A DNA stretch of 42,350 bases, from contig CAIVHG010000012.1 in assembly GCA_903905655.1 (NCBI GenBank), forward strand, positions 1 through 42,350, written 5' to 3'. The position numbers and the translations under genes are program-made. Source of the DNA: an uncultured beta proteobacterium. GTDB taxonomy: Bacteria; Pseudomonadota; Gammaproteobacteria; Burkholderiales; SG8-41. The notes below the pieces were generated by a model. It was not told where the DNA came from. It did not search any database and saw only the letters and a program-made list of their open reading frames with translations. Below, one piece after another: positions 16,370 to 24,573 of this stretch; the first letter of the stretch is position 1, and every line of letters starts with the position of its first letter.

Positions 16370-17008
16370 ATGCGTAGATTCCTGGCTGCACTCATGCTGT
16401 CCATTGCGGTGTTCGGGCTCGGCGGTTGCGGGTACAACACGCTGCAATCCGGCGACGAGCAGATCAAGGCGTCGTGGGCCGAGGTGGTGAATCAATATCA
16501 GCGCCGCGCCGACTTGGTGCCCAACCTCGTCAATACGGTCAAGGGCTACGCGCAGCAGGAGCAGCAGGTATTGCTCGGCGTCACCAATGCGCGCGCCAGG
16601 GTGGGCTCCATCCAGGTCACGCCCGAGCTCGTCAACGATCCGGCGGCGTTCCAGAAATTCGTCGCTGCGCAGGGACAGCTGACCTCGGCGTTGTCGCGCC
16701 TGCTGGTGGTATCTGAAAATTATCCGCAGCTGAAATCGGATGGGAATTTCCGCGATCTGCAGGCGCAACTCGAAGGCACGGAGAACCGCATCACCGTCGC
16801 ACGCAACCGTTATATCAAGGCGGTGCAGGAGTACAACGTGACGGTGCGTTCGTTCCCCACCAACCTGACCGCGATGATGTTCAGCATGAAGGAAAAGGCG
16901 CAGTTCACGGTGGAAAACGAGAAAGAGATTTCCACCGCGCCCAAGGTCGATTTCGGCGCAGCGCCGCAGGCGCCTGCAGTGCCGGCGAGCCCGGCGCCCG
17001 CCAAGTGA
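16370..17008 (+). CDS. lemA: LemA family lipoprotein
   Basis: A 212-residue LemA family protein. The N-terminal signal ends in the lipobox LGGC (C20), so it should be a lipid-anchored envelope protein. Family stretches follow: WAEVVNQYQRRADLVPNLVNTVKGYA, an Ala-rich helical bundle, LTSALSRLLVVSENYPQLKSD split over residues 105-125, and YNVTVRSFPTN. The C-terminus is Ala/Pro rich. A GAGAGGGAGA Shine-Dalgarno stands before the ATG at 16370; a TTG two codons upstream is less likely. It heads a run of two TPM-domain genes, a linkage seen widely, and a MoxR/VWA pair. The molecular role of LemA in bacteria is not settled; an envelope or protein-quality role is inferred from its partners. Confidence 0.93.
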   Translation: MRRFLAALMLSIAVFGLGGCGYNTLQSGDEQIKASWAEVVNQYQRRADLVPNLVNTVKGYAQQEQQVLLGVTNARARVGSIQVTPELVNDPAAFQKFVAAQGQLTSALSRLLVVSENYPQLKSDGNFRDLQAQLEGTENRITVARNRYIKAVQEYNVTVRSFPTNLTAMMFSMKEKAQFTVENEKEISTAPKVDFGAAPQAPAVPASPAPAK

Positions 17009-17018
17009 CGACAGTCGC

Positions 17019-17888
17019 ATGACGACCGTTGTGCTGCGCGCGTTGTTGAGGCTCTCGCTTGCAGCGTGCGCGCTGTTCGTCTGCCTGGCGGCCGCGGCCG
17101 ATGTGGCGGTGCCGCCCTTGCGCGCGCGCGTCACGGACCTCGCTTCTACGCTCGCACCGCAGGCGCAGTCCGCCCTCGAGCAGAAGCTCGCCGCATTCGA
17201 GGCGCGCAAAGGCAGCCAGCTCGCGGTATTGATCGTGCCCACCACTCAGCCCGAGACCATCGAACAGTATTCGATCCGGGTCGTGGATCAGTGGAAGCTC
17301 GGGCGCAAGGGGATCGCCGACGGCGTGCTGCTGCTGATCGCCAAGGACGACCGCACGCTGCGCATCGAAGTGGGGCGCGGACTGGAGGGCGCGCTGCCGG
17401 ACATTACCGCCAAGCGCATCGAGGCCGAGTACATCGTGCCGCGCTTCAGAGCGGGTGATTATGCGGGGGGCGTCGATGCCGGTGTAGATCGCATACTCGC
17501 CGTGATCGACGGTGAGCCTCTGCCCGCACCCAAAGCTGGCCGCGGCGCCGCACCGACTATCGATCTCAATACGCTGCTGTTCGTCGGCTTCATCCTGGTG
17601 TTCGTCGTGGGCGGCGTATTGCGCGCCATGTTCGGCCGCCTGGCGGGCGCCGGCATCGTTGCCGCGATCGCCGGGGCGCTTGCCTGGCTGCTGGGTGGAG
17701 CGCTGCTGATCGGTATCGGGGTCGGCATCATGGCCTTCGTCTTCTCGCTGTTCGGCGGCACGCGCGGTCCCTGGGGTGGTACTCCCGGCGGCTGGGGGGG
17801 CGGATTGGGCGGTGGCGGCGGGTTCGGTGGAGGGTTCGGCGGCGGTGGCGGAGATTTTGGCGGGGGCGGAGCCTCCAGCCGGTGGTAG
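17019..17888 (+). CDS. TPM-domain membrane protein (YgcG family)
   Basis: A 289-residue protein with a signal peptide (about 1-26), a periplasmic TPM domain at about 30-165 (VTDLASTLAPQAQSALEQKL, VVDQWKLGRKGIADGVLLL, IEVGRGLEGALPD), one or two membrane segments at about 186-245, and a long glycine-rich tail ending GGDFGGGGASSRW. The domain order and the tail are the standard form of this family. It starts 10 nt after lemA. TPM domains have been reported as phosphatases or as photosystem repair factors in plants; the bacterial role is unclear. The Gly-rich tail with many Gly-Phe and Gly-Trp groups probably lies in the envelope or cytosol as a flexible segment. Confidence 0.9.
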   Translation: MTTVVLRALLRLSLAACALFVCLAAAADVAVPPLRARVTDLASTLAPQAQSALEQKLAAFEARKGSQLAVLIVPTTQPETIEQYSIRVVDQWKLGRKGIADGVLLLIAKDDRTLRIEVGRGLEGALPDITAKRIEAEYIVPRFRAGDYAGGVDAGVDRILAVIDGEPLPAPKAGRGAAPTIDLNTLLFVGFILVFVVGGVLRAMFGRLAGAGIVAAIAGALAWLLGGALLIGIGVGIMAFVFSLFGGTRGPWGGTPGGWGGGLGGGGGFGGGFGGGGGDFGGGGASSRW

Positions 17889-17895
17889 AGCAGCG

Positions 17896-18396
17896 ATGAA
17901 CCTCAGGCGCATCCTTAAACACCTGCTGACCCCGCACTGGATCGTGGCGCGGACATTTCCGCGCCGCACTCTCGATGCGATCGCGGCAGCGATTCAGGCT
18001 TCCGAGCAGACGCATGAAGGGGAGTTGCGTTTTGCAATCGAAGCCGGCTTGCACGCGACGGCGCTCGTGCGCGGCAGCACGCCGCGCGAGCGTGCGATCG
18101 AGGTTTTTTCTGCGCTGCGTGTGTGGGATACCGAGCACAACAACGGCATTCTGATTTACGTGCAGATGCTCGATCGCCACCTTGAAATCGTGGCCGATCG
18201 CGGCATCAGCGCGCGCGTGCTGCAGGAGCAATGGGACGCGGTCGGCCGCCGCATGGAGCAGGCGTATCGCCGCGGCGATTTTGAGCAGGGCACGCTTGCC
18301 GGCATCGGCGAGATGACGCAGCTCCTGGCGGCGCACTTTCCGCTGCGCGGCGCGCCGCGCAACGAGCTTCCCGACCGTCCGGTCGTTTTGCCTTAG
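17896..18396 (+). CDS. TPM-domain protein, short form without signal peptide
   Basis: A 166-residue TPM-domain protein with no signal peptide or membrane helix. It begins MNLRRILKHLL, contains TPRERAIEVFSALRVWDTEHN and GILIYVQMLDRHLEIVADRG, and ends in a short Pro-containing tail. It is a second TPM copy directly after the exported one (7-nt gap). The long upstream frame starting at 17776 is antisense-like noise inside the Gly-rich tail of its neighbour and is not used. A lemA gene with a long and a short TPM gene is a recurring set in betaproteobacteria. Function unknown; it probably works with the other two. Confidence 0.88.
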   Translation: MNLRRILKHLLTPHWIVARTFPRRTLDAIAAAIQASEQTHEGELRFAIEAGLHATALVRGSTPRERAIEVFSALRVWDTEHNNGILIYVQMLDRHLEIVADRGISARVLQEQWDAVGRRMEQAYRRGDFEQGTLAGIGEMTQLLAAHFPLRGAPRNELPDRPVVLP

Positions 18397-18462
18397 AATG
18401 TGAGATCCGGCGTCGCGCTTTGCGGCGCCGCTGCTTTCCGCAACTCAACCAGGAACTACGGA

Positions 18463-19338
18463 ATGACCACAGCAACGGACACGGTGCGTGGAGTCGCGCA
18501 CGACGCGCTCCAGCCGCCGCGGGCAGGCACAAAGGCGCCCTATTACGAGCCGCAGGGCAATGAAATCGAGGTCTTCGAGGCTGCCTACCGCTCGCGGCTG
18601 CCAGTGATGCTCAAGGGCCCGACCGGCTGCGGCAAGACGCGGTTTCTCGAGCACATGGCCCACCGGTTGCACCGCGCGCTGGTGACGGTCTCGTGCCATG
18701 AAGACCTTACCAGCTCGGATCTAGTCGGGCGCTTCCTGCTTGCGGGTGCGGAGACGGTATGGCAGGACGGGCCGCTCACGCGCGCGGTGAAAGGCGGCGC
18801 CATCTGCTATCTGGACGAGATCGTCGAAGCGCGCACCGATTCCACGGTCGTCATCCACTCGCTCACCGACCACCGCCGTCAGCTCACGATTGAGAAGAAA
18901 GCCGAGGAGATCGCTGCGCACCCGGATTTTCTGCTGGTGATCTCGTATAACCCCGGCTACCAGACGGTGCTAAAAGACCTCAAGCCGTCCACCAAGCAGC
19001 GCTTCATCGCCATCAATTTCGATTTTCCCTCCGAGGAGGTCGAGCGCAAGATCATTGCCAACGAAGTGCCGGGCACGCCGCCCGATATCGTCACGCGGTT
19101 GGTGGCTGCGGGACGCAAGGCGCGGCTACTCAAGGACCACGGGCTAGAAGAGGCAACATCGACGCGCGCGCTGGTCTATGCGGCGCACATGATCAACGCC
19201 GGGCTGGAGCCGATCGAGGCGTGCCGTGTGGCGATGGTGAACCCGATTACCGATGACATCGAGCTCACTGAAGCGTTGCTGGAAATTGTGAAGGCGCATT
19301 TCTCCCAATGGAAGTCGCCGACCGCAAGCACCGGCTGA
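18463..19338 (+). CDS. MoxR-type AAA+ ATPase (NorQ/CbbQ-like)
   Basis: A 291-residue AAA+ ATPase. Walker A is GPTGCGKT (52-59), Walker B ICYLDEI (D118, E119), and sensor and arginine-finger region sequences appear in VISYNPGY and LKPSTKQRFIAINFDFP. These match the NorQ/CbbQ branch of the MoxR group, whose members form rings that remodel or activate metalloenzymes together with a VWA partner. The ATG at 18463 has AGGAA before it. A VWA partner gene follows after 31 nt. No norCB or RuBisCO genes are in the window, so the client enzyme is unknown. Cytoplasmic. Confidence 0.92.
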   Translation: MTTATDTVRGVAHDALQPPRAGTKAPYYEPQGNEIEVFEAAYRSRLPVMLKGPTGCGKTRFLEHMAHRLHRALVTVSCHEDLTSSDLVGRFLLAGAETVWQDGPLTRAVKGGAICYLDEIVEARTDSTVVIHSLTDHRRQLTIEKKAEEIAAHPDFLLVISYNPGYQTVLKDLKPSTKQRFIAINFDFPSEEVERKIIANEVPGTPPDIVTRLVAAGRKARLLKDHGLEEATSTRALVYAAHMINAGLEPIEACRVAMVNPITDDIELTEALLEIVKAHFSQWKSPTASTG

Positions 19339-19369
19339 GCGGCGGCTGCGTGCGGAGCTGCATTAAATT

Positions 19370-21880
19370 ATGACGGCGCAGGAGCGGGTGCAGCGCCTGC
19401 TGCACGAGCTTGGCGTTCAGTATCCGTTTGCTCAGCGTCCGGCGCTGGCTGCGATCGAGGCTCTGCAGCAGCACGGCGATGAAGTCATAGTGCGCTGGCT
19501 GGAGGCCGCGCGCCGCCTGCTCGAATTCAACCGCGATGCGGGCCGCGTATTCATCCTCACGAGCGCGCGTGCCGAAGCGGCTTCCGAGATCGTGCTGCCG
19601 TGGACCAGCCAGGCGCTGAAGTTCCTGCATTGGCCCGGCTCGGCGGGCGCGATCGAGCATTTCATGCGCAGCGTGCCGGACGCCTACGCTGCGCTCGGCC
19701 ACGCCGGGCAGGCGCGCTGGGCAGAGATTGGTTTCATGTGGTACTCGCGGCACTCCGAAAGCGGCCGCGTTTACTTTGCGACCCCGGTATCCGATCTTGC
19801 AGCCCGCCAGGGCATCACCGGCATCGAGCAGTTGTGCGCGCCGCTCGAAGAGCTCTACGAATCGCGCAAGCTGATGCTTGCGACTTACCTCTCAGGCGCG
19901 CTGCGCGTGCGCAATCTGCTGGGCGCGCAGGCAATCCTGCCGTGGGCGGCGCAGGGTGCTGAGATCATGCAAACGGCGCGCGCGCGCGGCGAAGCGTATT
20001 TCCGCTTGGAAAGCGAAGAGAGTTTGTCGGTGCTGCTCGAGCATGTGCCGGGGTTTCGCATGGGCCAGCGCCAGCGGCTGCTAACGTTGCTGCTCACGGT
20101 CTGGTACGAGCGCGACTTCGATGTGAATGAGAGCAGCTGGTCTCCGGAGCGCGGCCGTCCCTTCGTCGAGGCCGACGGCCGCAGCCTGCATATTCCGGCG
20201 GTGATGCCGGATCGCGAGGAAGCGATCCTCGCAGTGCTGCATGCGGCAGGACGCATCGTATTCGGCGGCTTCGACCGTAGCGCGCTGGCAGCGATATTTC
20301 GCATGCTGGGTGCCGAGTTGCCCGCATCGGGGCCGGTGTCATGGGCGCCGCTCTTCGAGCGTTATGGTCCCGGCATGCTGCGCTTCCGTCTGCTCTTCGA
20401 CCTGTGCGAGGCATTGCGCGTGGACGCCTGCGTGCAGCGCGTCGTGCCGAATTATCTGGAGCGCCTGGCAGAGGCCGGCGCCGCGCGCCGCGACCCTTTG
20501 AACCCGGCGCTGCCTTATTACGACCTCGCGCTCGCGAGCGTACGCGGCGCGGCTGCCACGGTGCGCGGGAAGGCGGCGGACCTCGATCCGCGCATGCGCA
20601 GGCTGCTCGAGCCGGGCGCGACGCTCGTCGATGCCTACCGCATCGCCGACGAGATCTATCGCGCGAGCGCGCTGCCCGAGGTCGAGGACCTCGAAGCTTT
20701 TTACGCAGCGTACCTGCCGGGGCACGCGCCCCAGGCTACGCGGCCGGCCCAGATACCGGCCAACGATGAGCCTGCGCAGGGCGAGTCGGGCACCGACACG
20801 TCGAATGGAGTGAACGATGGCGAGACTCCGGAGCAGGGCGAGGCGCAGGAGGTCAACGAGCAGGGCGAGGCATCCTCTGAACTCACGCAGCAGCAGGGCG
20901 GCGACGCCGACAGTTCGGACGGCGGCACGCACACGCCCAAATTTCCGGGCAGCGAGCCCGGCCGCGCGGCTGATGGCGACAACAAAGGCAAGCCTTATCC
21001 CGAGTGGGACTATCGCGATAATCGCTACCGGCAGAACTGGAGCTGGGTGCAGCAGAAGCCGCTCGCCGAATCCAACCTCGCGGAAGCGAACAAGCTCACG
21101 GCTCAGTACGCGAGCACGCTCAAGCGGCTGAAGAAGGCGATCCAGACGCAAAAACCCACGCGCATGGCGCCGAAGGTGCGGCAATTCGAAGGCGACGAGA
21201 TCGACCTCAATGCAGCGGTCGCCTATCTCACGGAATTGCGCGCTGGCACTTCTCCGGAGGCGGCGATCTACCGGCGCCGTGAAGTCAGGCAGCGCGAGGT
21301 GGCGGTGACGCTGCTCGCCGACATCTCGACCTCCATCATGCAGCATCTGCCGGAAGGCGGCGGGCGCCTGGTAGATCGCGTGCGCGCCGGCGTGCTGCTG
21401 TTCGCCGAGAGCATGGAAGAGGTGGGCGATGCCTACAGCATCGCCGCCTTCTGCTCCAAGTATCGCGACAACGTCAACTACTATACGATCAAGGATTTCG
21501 ACCAGCCGCTGACCACTGCGATCAAAGGCGTGATCGGAGGCATGTCGGGGCGGCTGGCGACGCGCATGGGGGCGGCGATCCGTCATGCGACGGCGCGCTT
21601 CGCAGCGGTGGAGAGCACGCGCCGGCTGCTGCTGATCCTATCCGACGGCCGGCCTGAAGATTACGATGACGGCGGCGACCGGCGCTATCTGCACGAGGAC
21701 ACCCGCATGGCAGTGAAGGAGGCCGTGACGCGCGGCGTGCATCCGTTTTGCGTGACCGTGGACACCATGGCCAACCAGTACCTGCCGCAGATTTTCGGGC
21801 GCGGGCATTACATGGTGCTCGATCGCATGGACAGCCTGCCCAACAAACTGCCCGAGATATATTTAAAGCTGAGACGCTAA
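19370..21880 (+). CDS. NorD/CbbO-like VWA-domain protein
   Basis: An 836-residue protein, the partner of the MoxR-type ATPase upstream. The first 460 residues are a helical region without a motif I recognise. Residues about 470-560 are an acidic, Gln/Gly-rich low-complexity linker. The C-terminal VWA domain has the MIDAS motif DISTS at about 650 (LLADISTSIM), followed by LSDGRPEDYDDGG and the family ending DTRMAVKEA, PFCVTVDTMANQYLPQIFG and LPNKLPEIYLKLRR. In CbbQO, this subunit recruits the ATPase ring to RuBisCO; the target here is not evident. It is slightly longer than typical CbbO and NorD. It ends the plus-strand operon and converges on lplT. Confidence 0.9.
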   Translation: MTAQERVQRLLHELGVQYPFAQRPALAAIEALQQHGDEVIVRWLEAARRLLEFNRDAGRVFILTSARAEAASEIVLPWTSQALKFLHWPGSAGAIEHFMRSVPDAYAALGHAGQARWAEIGFMWYSRHSESGRVYFATPVSDLAARQGITGIEQLCAPLEELYESRKLMLATYLSGALRVRNLLGAQAILPWAAQGAEIMQTARARGEAYFRLESEESLSVLLEHVPGFRMGQRQRLLTLLLTVWYERDFDVNESSWSPERGRPFVEADGRSLHIPAVMPDREEAILAVLHAAGRIVFGGFDRSALAAIFRMLGAELPASGPVSWAPLFERYGPGMLRFRLLFDLCEALRVDACVQRVVPNYLERLAEAGAARRDPLNPALPYYDLALASVRGAAATVRGKAADLDPRMRRLLEPGATLVDAYRIADEIYRASALPEVEDLEAFYAAYLPGHAPQATRPAQIPANDEPAQGESGTDTSNGVNDGETPEQGEAQEVNEQGEASSELTQQQGGDADSSDGGTHTPKFPGSEPGRAADGDNKGKPYPEWDYRDNRYRQNWSWVQQKPLAESNLAEANKLTAQYASTLKRLKKAIQTQKPTRMAPKVRQFEGDEIDLNAAVAYLTELRAGTSPEAAIYRRREVRQREVAVTLLADISTSIMQHLPEGGGRLVDRVRAGVLLFAESMEEVGDAYSIAAFCSKYRDNVNYYTIKDFDQPLTTAIKGVIGGMSGRLATRMGAAIRHATARFAAVESTRRLLLILSDGRPEDYDDGGDRRYLHEDTRMAVKEAVTRGVHPFCVTVDTMANQYLPQIFGRGHYMVLDRMDSLPNKLPEIYLKLRR

Positions 21881-21937
21881 GCTAGCCCCCGCATCTAAAG
21901 CTGCGCCGCTGAGGGATACCCGGAATCTGCGCGCACC

Positions 21938-23200
21938 TTAGTGCCCGCCTTCGGCAGGGAGCTGCGGCAGATGCCCGGCGCGCACGTTCGCCTGGTGCCG
22001 GTTGCGCACCAGCGTCATGCTGACGGCGACAAACACCCCGAACAGCGTGATCACCGTGTAGATGGAGAAATCGAACTTGATGAGCAGCGCGTAGATGCCG
22101 AGCATCATGAGGATGCTCAGGTTCTCGTTGAAGTTCTGCACGGCGATCGAATGCCCGGCGCCCATCAGCACATGGCCGCGATGCTGCAGCAACGCGTTCA
22201 TCGGCACCACGAAATAGCCGCTGAGCGCTCCCACCAGGGTCATCATCGCCATCGCCACATAGGCGTTCTTTACGAAGATGAGACCGATGGTGATGACGCC
22301 CATGGCAATGCCAACCGGCAGCACCGAGACCGCGCGGTGCAGTGGAATGGTCCTGGCGGCGACCACTGCTCCCACCGCGATGCCGATCGCGGTGATGCCC
22401 TGAAGCACGGTAGATTCAGAGAGTGTATAGCCAAGCGCGATCTGCGCCCACTTGAGCACGATGAACTGCAGGGTCGCGCCGGCGCCCCAGAACAGCGTGG
22501 TCGTGGCGAGCGAGATCTGGCCGAGCTTGTCGCTCCACAGCTGGCGTACGCAATGCGTGAAATCACGCACCAGGAAGAAAGGGTTCTTGTGCGCGGGCTT
22601 GTGATCGACGCCGGTATTGGGAATGTGGAGGTTGAATATGGCGGCGATCACGTAAAAGACGATGATGAAAGTGATTGCGATCTCGGGCGCAGTGTCGATC
22701 CCGGTTTCGATGTGCGGTATGTCGATCGCCAGCAGTTGCGTGGCGATCGTATTGCTGATGAGCGCGCCGCCGAGCAGTGTGCCGAGCACGATGGAGCCGA
22801 CGGTGAGGCCTTCGATCCAGCCATTGGCGACCACCAGTTTCGGCGGCGGCAGATACTCGGTCAGGATGCCGTATTTCGCCGGTGAATACGCGGCCGCCCC
22901 GAGGCCGACGATGCCGTAGGCGATGAGCGGCGGTATGCCGAACAGCATCCCCAGGCAACCCGCGACCTTGATGGTATTCGAGATGAACATGACCTGCCCT
23001 TTGGGCAGCGCATCGGCAAACGCGCCGACGAACGGCGCCAGCACGACGTACGAGATCGTGAAGAACAGCTTGAGCATTGGAGTGAGCCACGCTGGAGAAT
23101 TCAGCGTCGCCAGCGTAGCGATCGCCGCTACGAGCAATGCATTGTCGGCGAGTGACGAAAAGAACTGCGCCGCCATGATGATGTAGAAGCCAAACGGCAT
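21938..23200 (-). CDS. lplT: Lysophospholipid transporter LplT-like MFS protein
   Basis: A 420-residue inner-membrane MFS transporter with about 12 hydrophobic segments. LplT flips lysophospholipids from the periplasmic to the cytoplasmic leaflet of the inner membrane for re-acylation. Features include MAAQFFSSLADNALLVAAIA at the start, APFVGAFADALPKGQVMFIS and SPAKYGILTEYLPP, typical of this branch. The ATG at 23200 (MPFGFYIIMAAQ) is chosen over one five codons upstream. The acyltransferase partner Aas is not in the window. It is divergent from alr, with a 243-nt region between them that carries an inverted repeat in its leader. Confidence 0.9.
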   Translation of the reverse strand: MPFGFYIIMAAQFFSSLADNALLVAAIATLATLNSPAWLTPMLKLFFTISYVVLAPFVGAFADALPKGQVMFISNTIKVAGCLGMLFGIPPLIAYGIVGLGAAAYSPAKYGILTEYLPPPKLVVANGWIEGLTVGSIVLGTLLGGALISNTIATQLLAIDIPHIETGIDTAPEIAITFIIVFYVIAAIFNLHIPNTGVDHKPAHKNPFFLVRDFTHCVRQLWSDKLGQISLATTTLFWGAGATLQFIVLKWAQIALGYTLSESTVLQGITAIGIAVGAVVAARTIPLHRAVSVLPVGIAMGVITIGLIFVKNAYVAMAMMTLVGALSGYFVVPMNALLQHRGHVLMGAGHSIAVQNFNENLSILMMLGIYALLIKFDFSIYTVITLFGVFVAVSMTLVRNRHQANVRAGHLPQLPAEGGH

Positions 23201-23207
23201 GAGCGGA

Positions 23208-23247
23208 CTGCACACCCTCGGCGGGGTTACGTGTGTGCAGCTTTATA
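23208..23247 (-). promoter_or_regulatory. lplT leader: -10 box and inverted repeat
   Basis: On the minus strand a TATAAA (23242-23247, preceded by TGG) is followed by CTGCACAC (23240-23233) and its perfect complement GTGTGCAG (23215-23208), separated by 17 nt. The repeat would sit in the 5' leader, ending 7 nt before the lplT ATG. It could be an operator or an RNA hairpin. No regulator is known to me for it. Confidence 0.4.
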
Positions 23248-23443
23248 CCATAGTTTTGCTGAGCGGGCGTATTGCTGGCGCTCTGAGTGTACGAAACGCA
23301 GCGCGCGCCGCCTCCCGCGATGTGACTTGGCCGCTGAAACGTGTTTCAACGGCGCCGCCAGCCAGTCGATCGCCGCAGGTGCCGAATCGTCATTGATGCT
23401 ATAAACTTGGCGTTTGCGGTTAGATAATCGCGACGCAACTTCG

Positions 23444-24511
23444 ATGCCCCGTCCTATCAAAGCGACCATAAATGTCGCTCATCTCAAGCACAATCTGGCG
23501 TTCGTGCGCAGCCGGGTTGGAAACGCGTCCATTTTTGCGGTGGTCAAGGCGAATGCCTATGGCCACGGGGTAGAGCGCGCCGCGCGCGCGTTCTCCGCCG
23601 CCGATGGGCTGGCGCTGCTCGAGATTGACGCCGCGGTTGAAATGCGCGCCGCAGGGTACGCCAAGCGCATCGTGCTGCTCGAGGGCGTGTTCGATGTGGC
23701 TGATCTGCATACGGCCGCCGCGCACGATCTTGCGCTTGTGGTGCACAGCGCAGAACAGTTGCGCATGCTCGACGCTGCGCCGCCCGCTGCGCGCTACGAC
23801 GTGCTGCTCAAGGTGAACAGCGGCATGAACCGCCTCGGGTTCACGCCGCATGCGGCGGGCATTGCACTTGCGCAGCTCAAGAATCATCGCGTGGTGTGCA
23901 ACCTCACCCTGATGACACACTTTGCGAGCGCCGATGGCGCGCACGGGGTGGCCTGGCAGACGCAGGAGTTCGAGCGCGTCGCGCACGGACATGGTCTCGC
24001 GCGTACGCTGGCGAATTCGGCCGCGCTGTTGCGCTATCCTGATACGCACGCGGACTGGGTGCGTCCCGGCATCATGCTCTACGGCTGCAGTCCCTTTGCG
24101 GATCTCACGGCCGCGCAGCTCGGGCTCAAGCCGGCCATGACGCTGGCGAGCGAGTTGATCGCAGTGCGCACGCTCGCCGCCGGCGAGCGCCTGGGCTACA
24201 GCGGCACCTACGTTGCGCCAGCCGCAGTGCGCGTGGGCATCGTCGCCTGCGGCTATGCTGATGGCTATCCGCGGCATGCGCCGACCGGCACCCCGATCCT
24301 GGTCGGCGGCCGGCGCACGTGCACCCTTGGATTGGTCGCGATGGACATGCTTGCGGTGGATTTGAGTTCCATGCCCGAGGCCCATGTCGGCACTCCGGTC
24401 ACGCTGTGGGGCGAGGGGCTGTCCGCTGACGAGGTGGCCGCCTCCTCTGGAACGGTGAGTTATGAGTTGCTGTGCGCAGTAGCGGCGCGCGTGCCGATCG
24501 TGGAAGTCTAG
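23444..24511 (+). CDS. alr: Alanine racemase
   Basis: A 355-residue PLP enzyme that interconverts L- and D-alanine to supply D-Ala for peptidoglycan. The PLP lysine is K35 in AVVKANAYGHG and the second catalytic residue is Y252 in LGYSGTYV of the C-terminal domain. Other conserved stretches are KVNSGMNRLGF, NSAALLRYPD, RPGIMLYG and CGYADGYPR. The frame has a TTG further upstream at 23414; the ATG at 23444 (MPRPIKATINV) gives the usual N-terminus. It lies between the divergent lplT and, downstream on the same strand, a DUF4118 protein and radA. Cytoplasmic. Confidence 0.96.
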   Translation: MPRPIKATINVAHLKHNLAFVRSRVGNASIFAVVKANAYGHGVERAARAFSAADGLALLEIDAAVEMRAAGYAKRIVLLEGVFDVADLHTAAAHDLALVVHSAEQLRMLDAAPPAARYDVLLKVNSGMNRLGFTPHAAGIALAQLKNHRVVCNLTLMTHFASADGAHGVAWQTQEFERVAHGHGLARTLANSAALLRYPDTHADWVRPGIMLYGCSPFADLTAAQLGLKPAMTLASELIAVRTLAAGERLGYSGTYVAPAAVRVGIVACGYADGYPRHAPTGTPILVGGRRTCTLGLVAMDMLAVDLSSMPEAHVGTPVTLWGEGLSADEVAASSGTVSYELLCAVAARVPIVEV

Positions 24512-24573
24512 AAGCAGGCTGCCGCGGCGTGCCGCATACTGATAAGCTTCATTCACAGGTGTATCATCGACGT

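Noticed and set aside
17764-17888. Gly-rich coding run in the TPM gene considered as a tandem DNA repeat
   Set aside because: It is the normal low-complexity Gly tail of this protein family, with no regular repeat unit.
20339-21586. A 415-codon minus-strand frame inside the VWA gene
   Set aside because: Antisense to the VWA protein's MIDAS and linker region; composition (many Arg, His) is that of a shadow frame.
21941-22885. A 314-codon plus-strand frame over lplT
   Set aside because: Antisense shadow; rich in His, Gln and Asp as expected opposite membrane-protein codons, with no domain.
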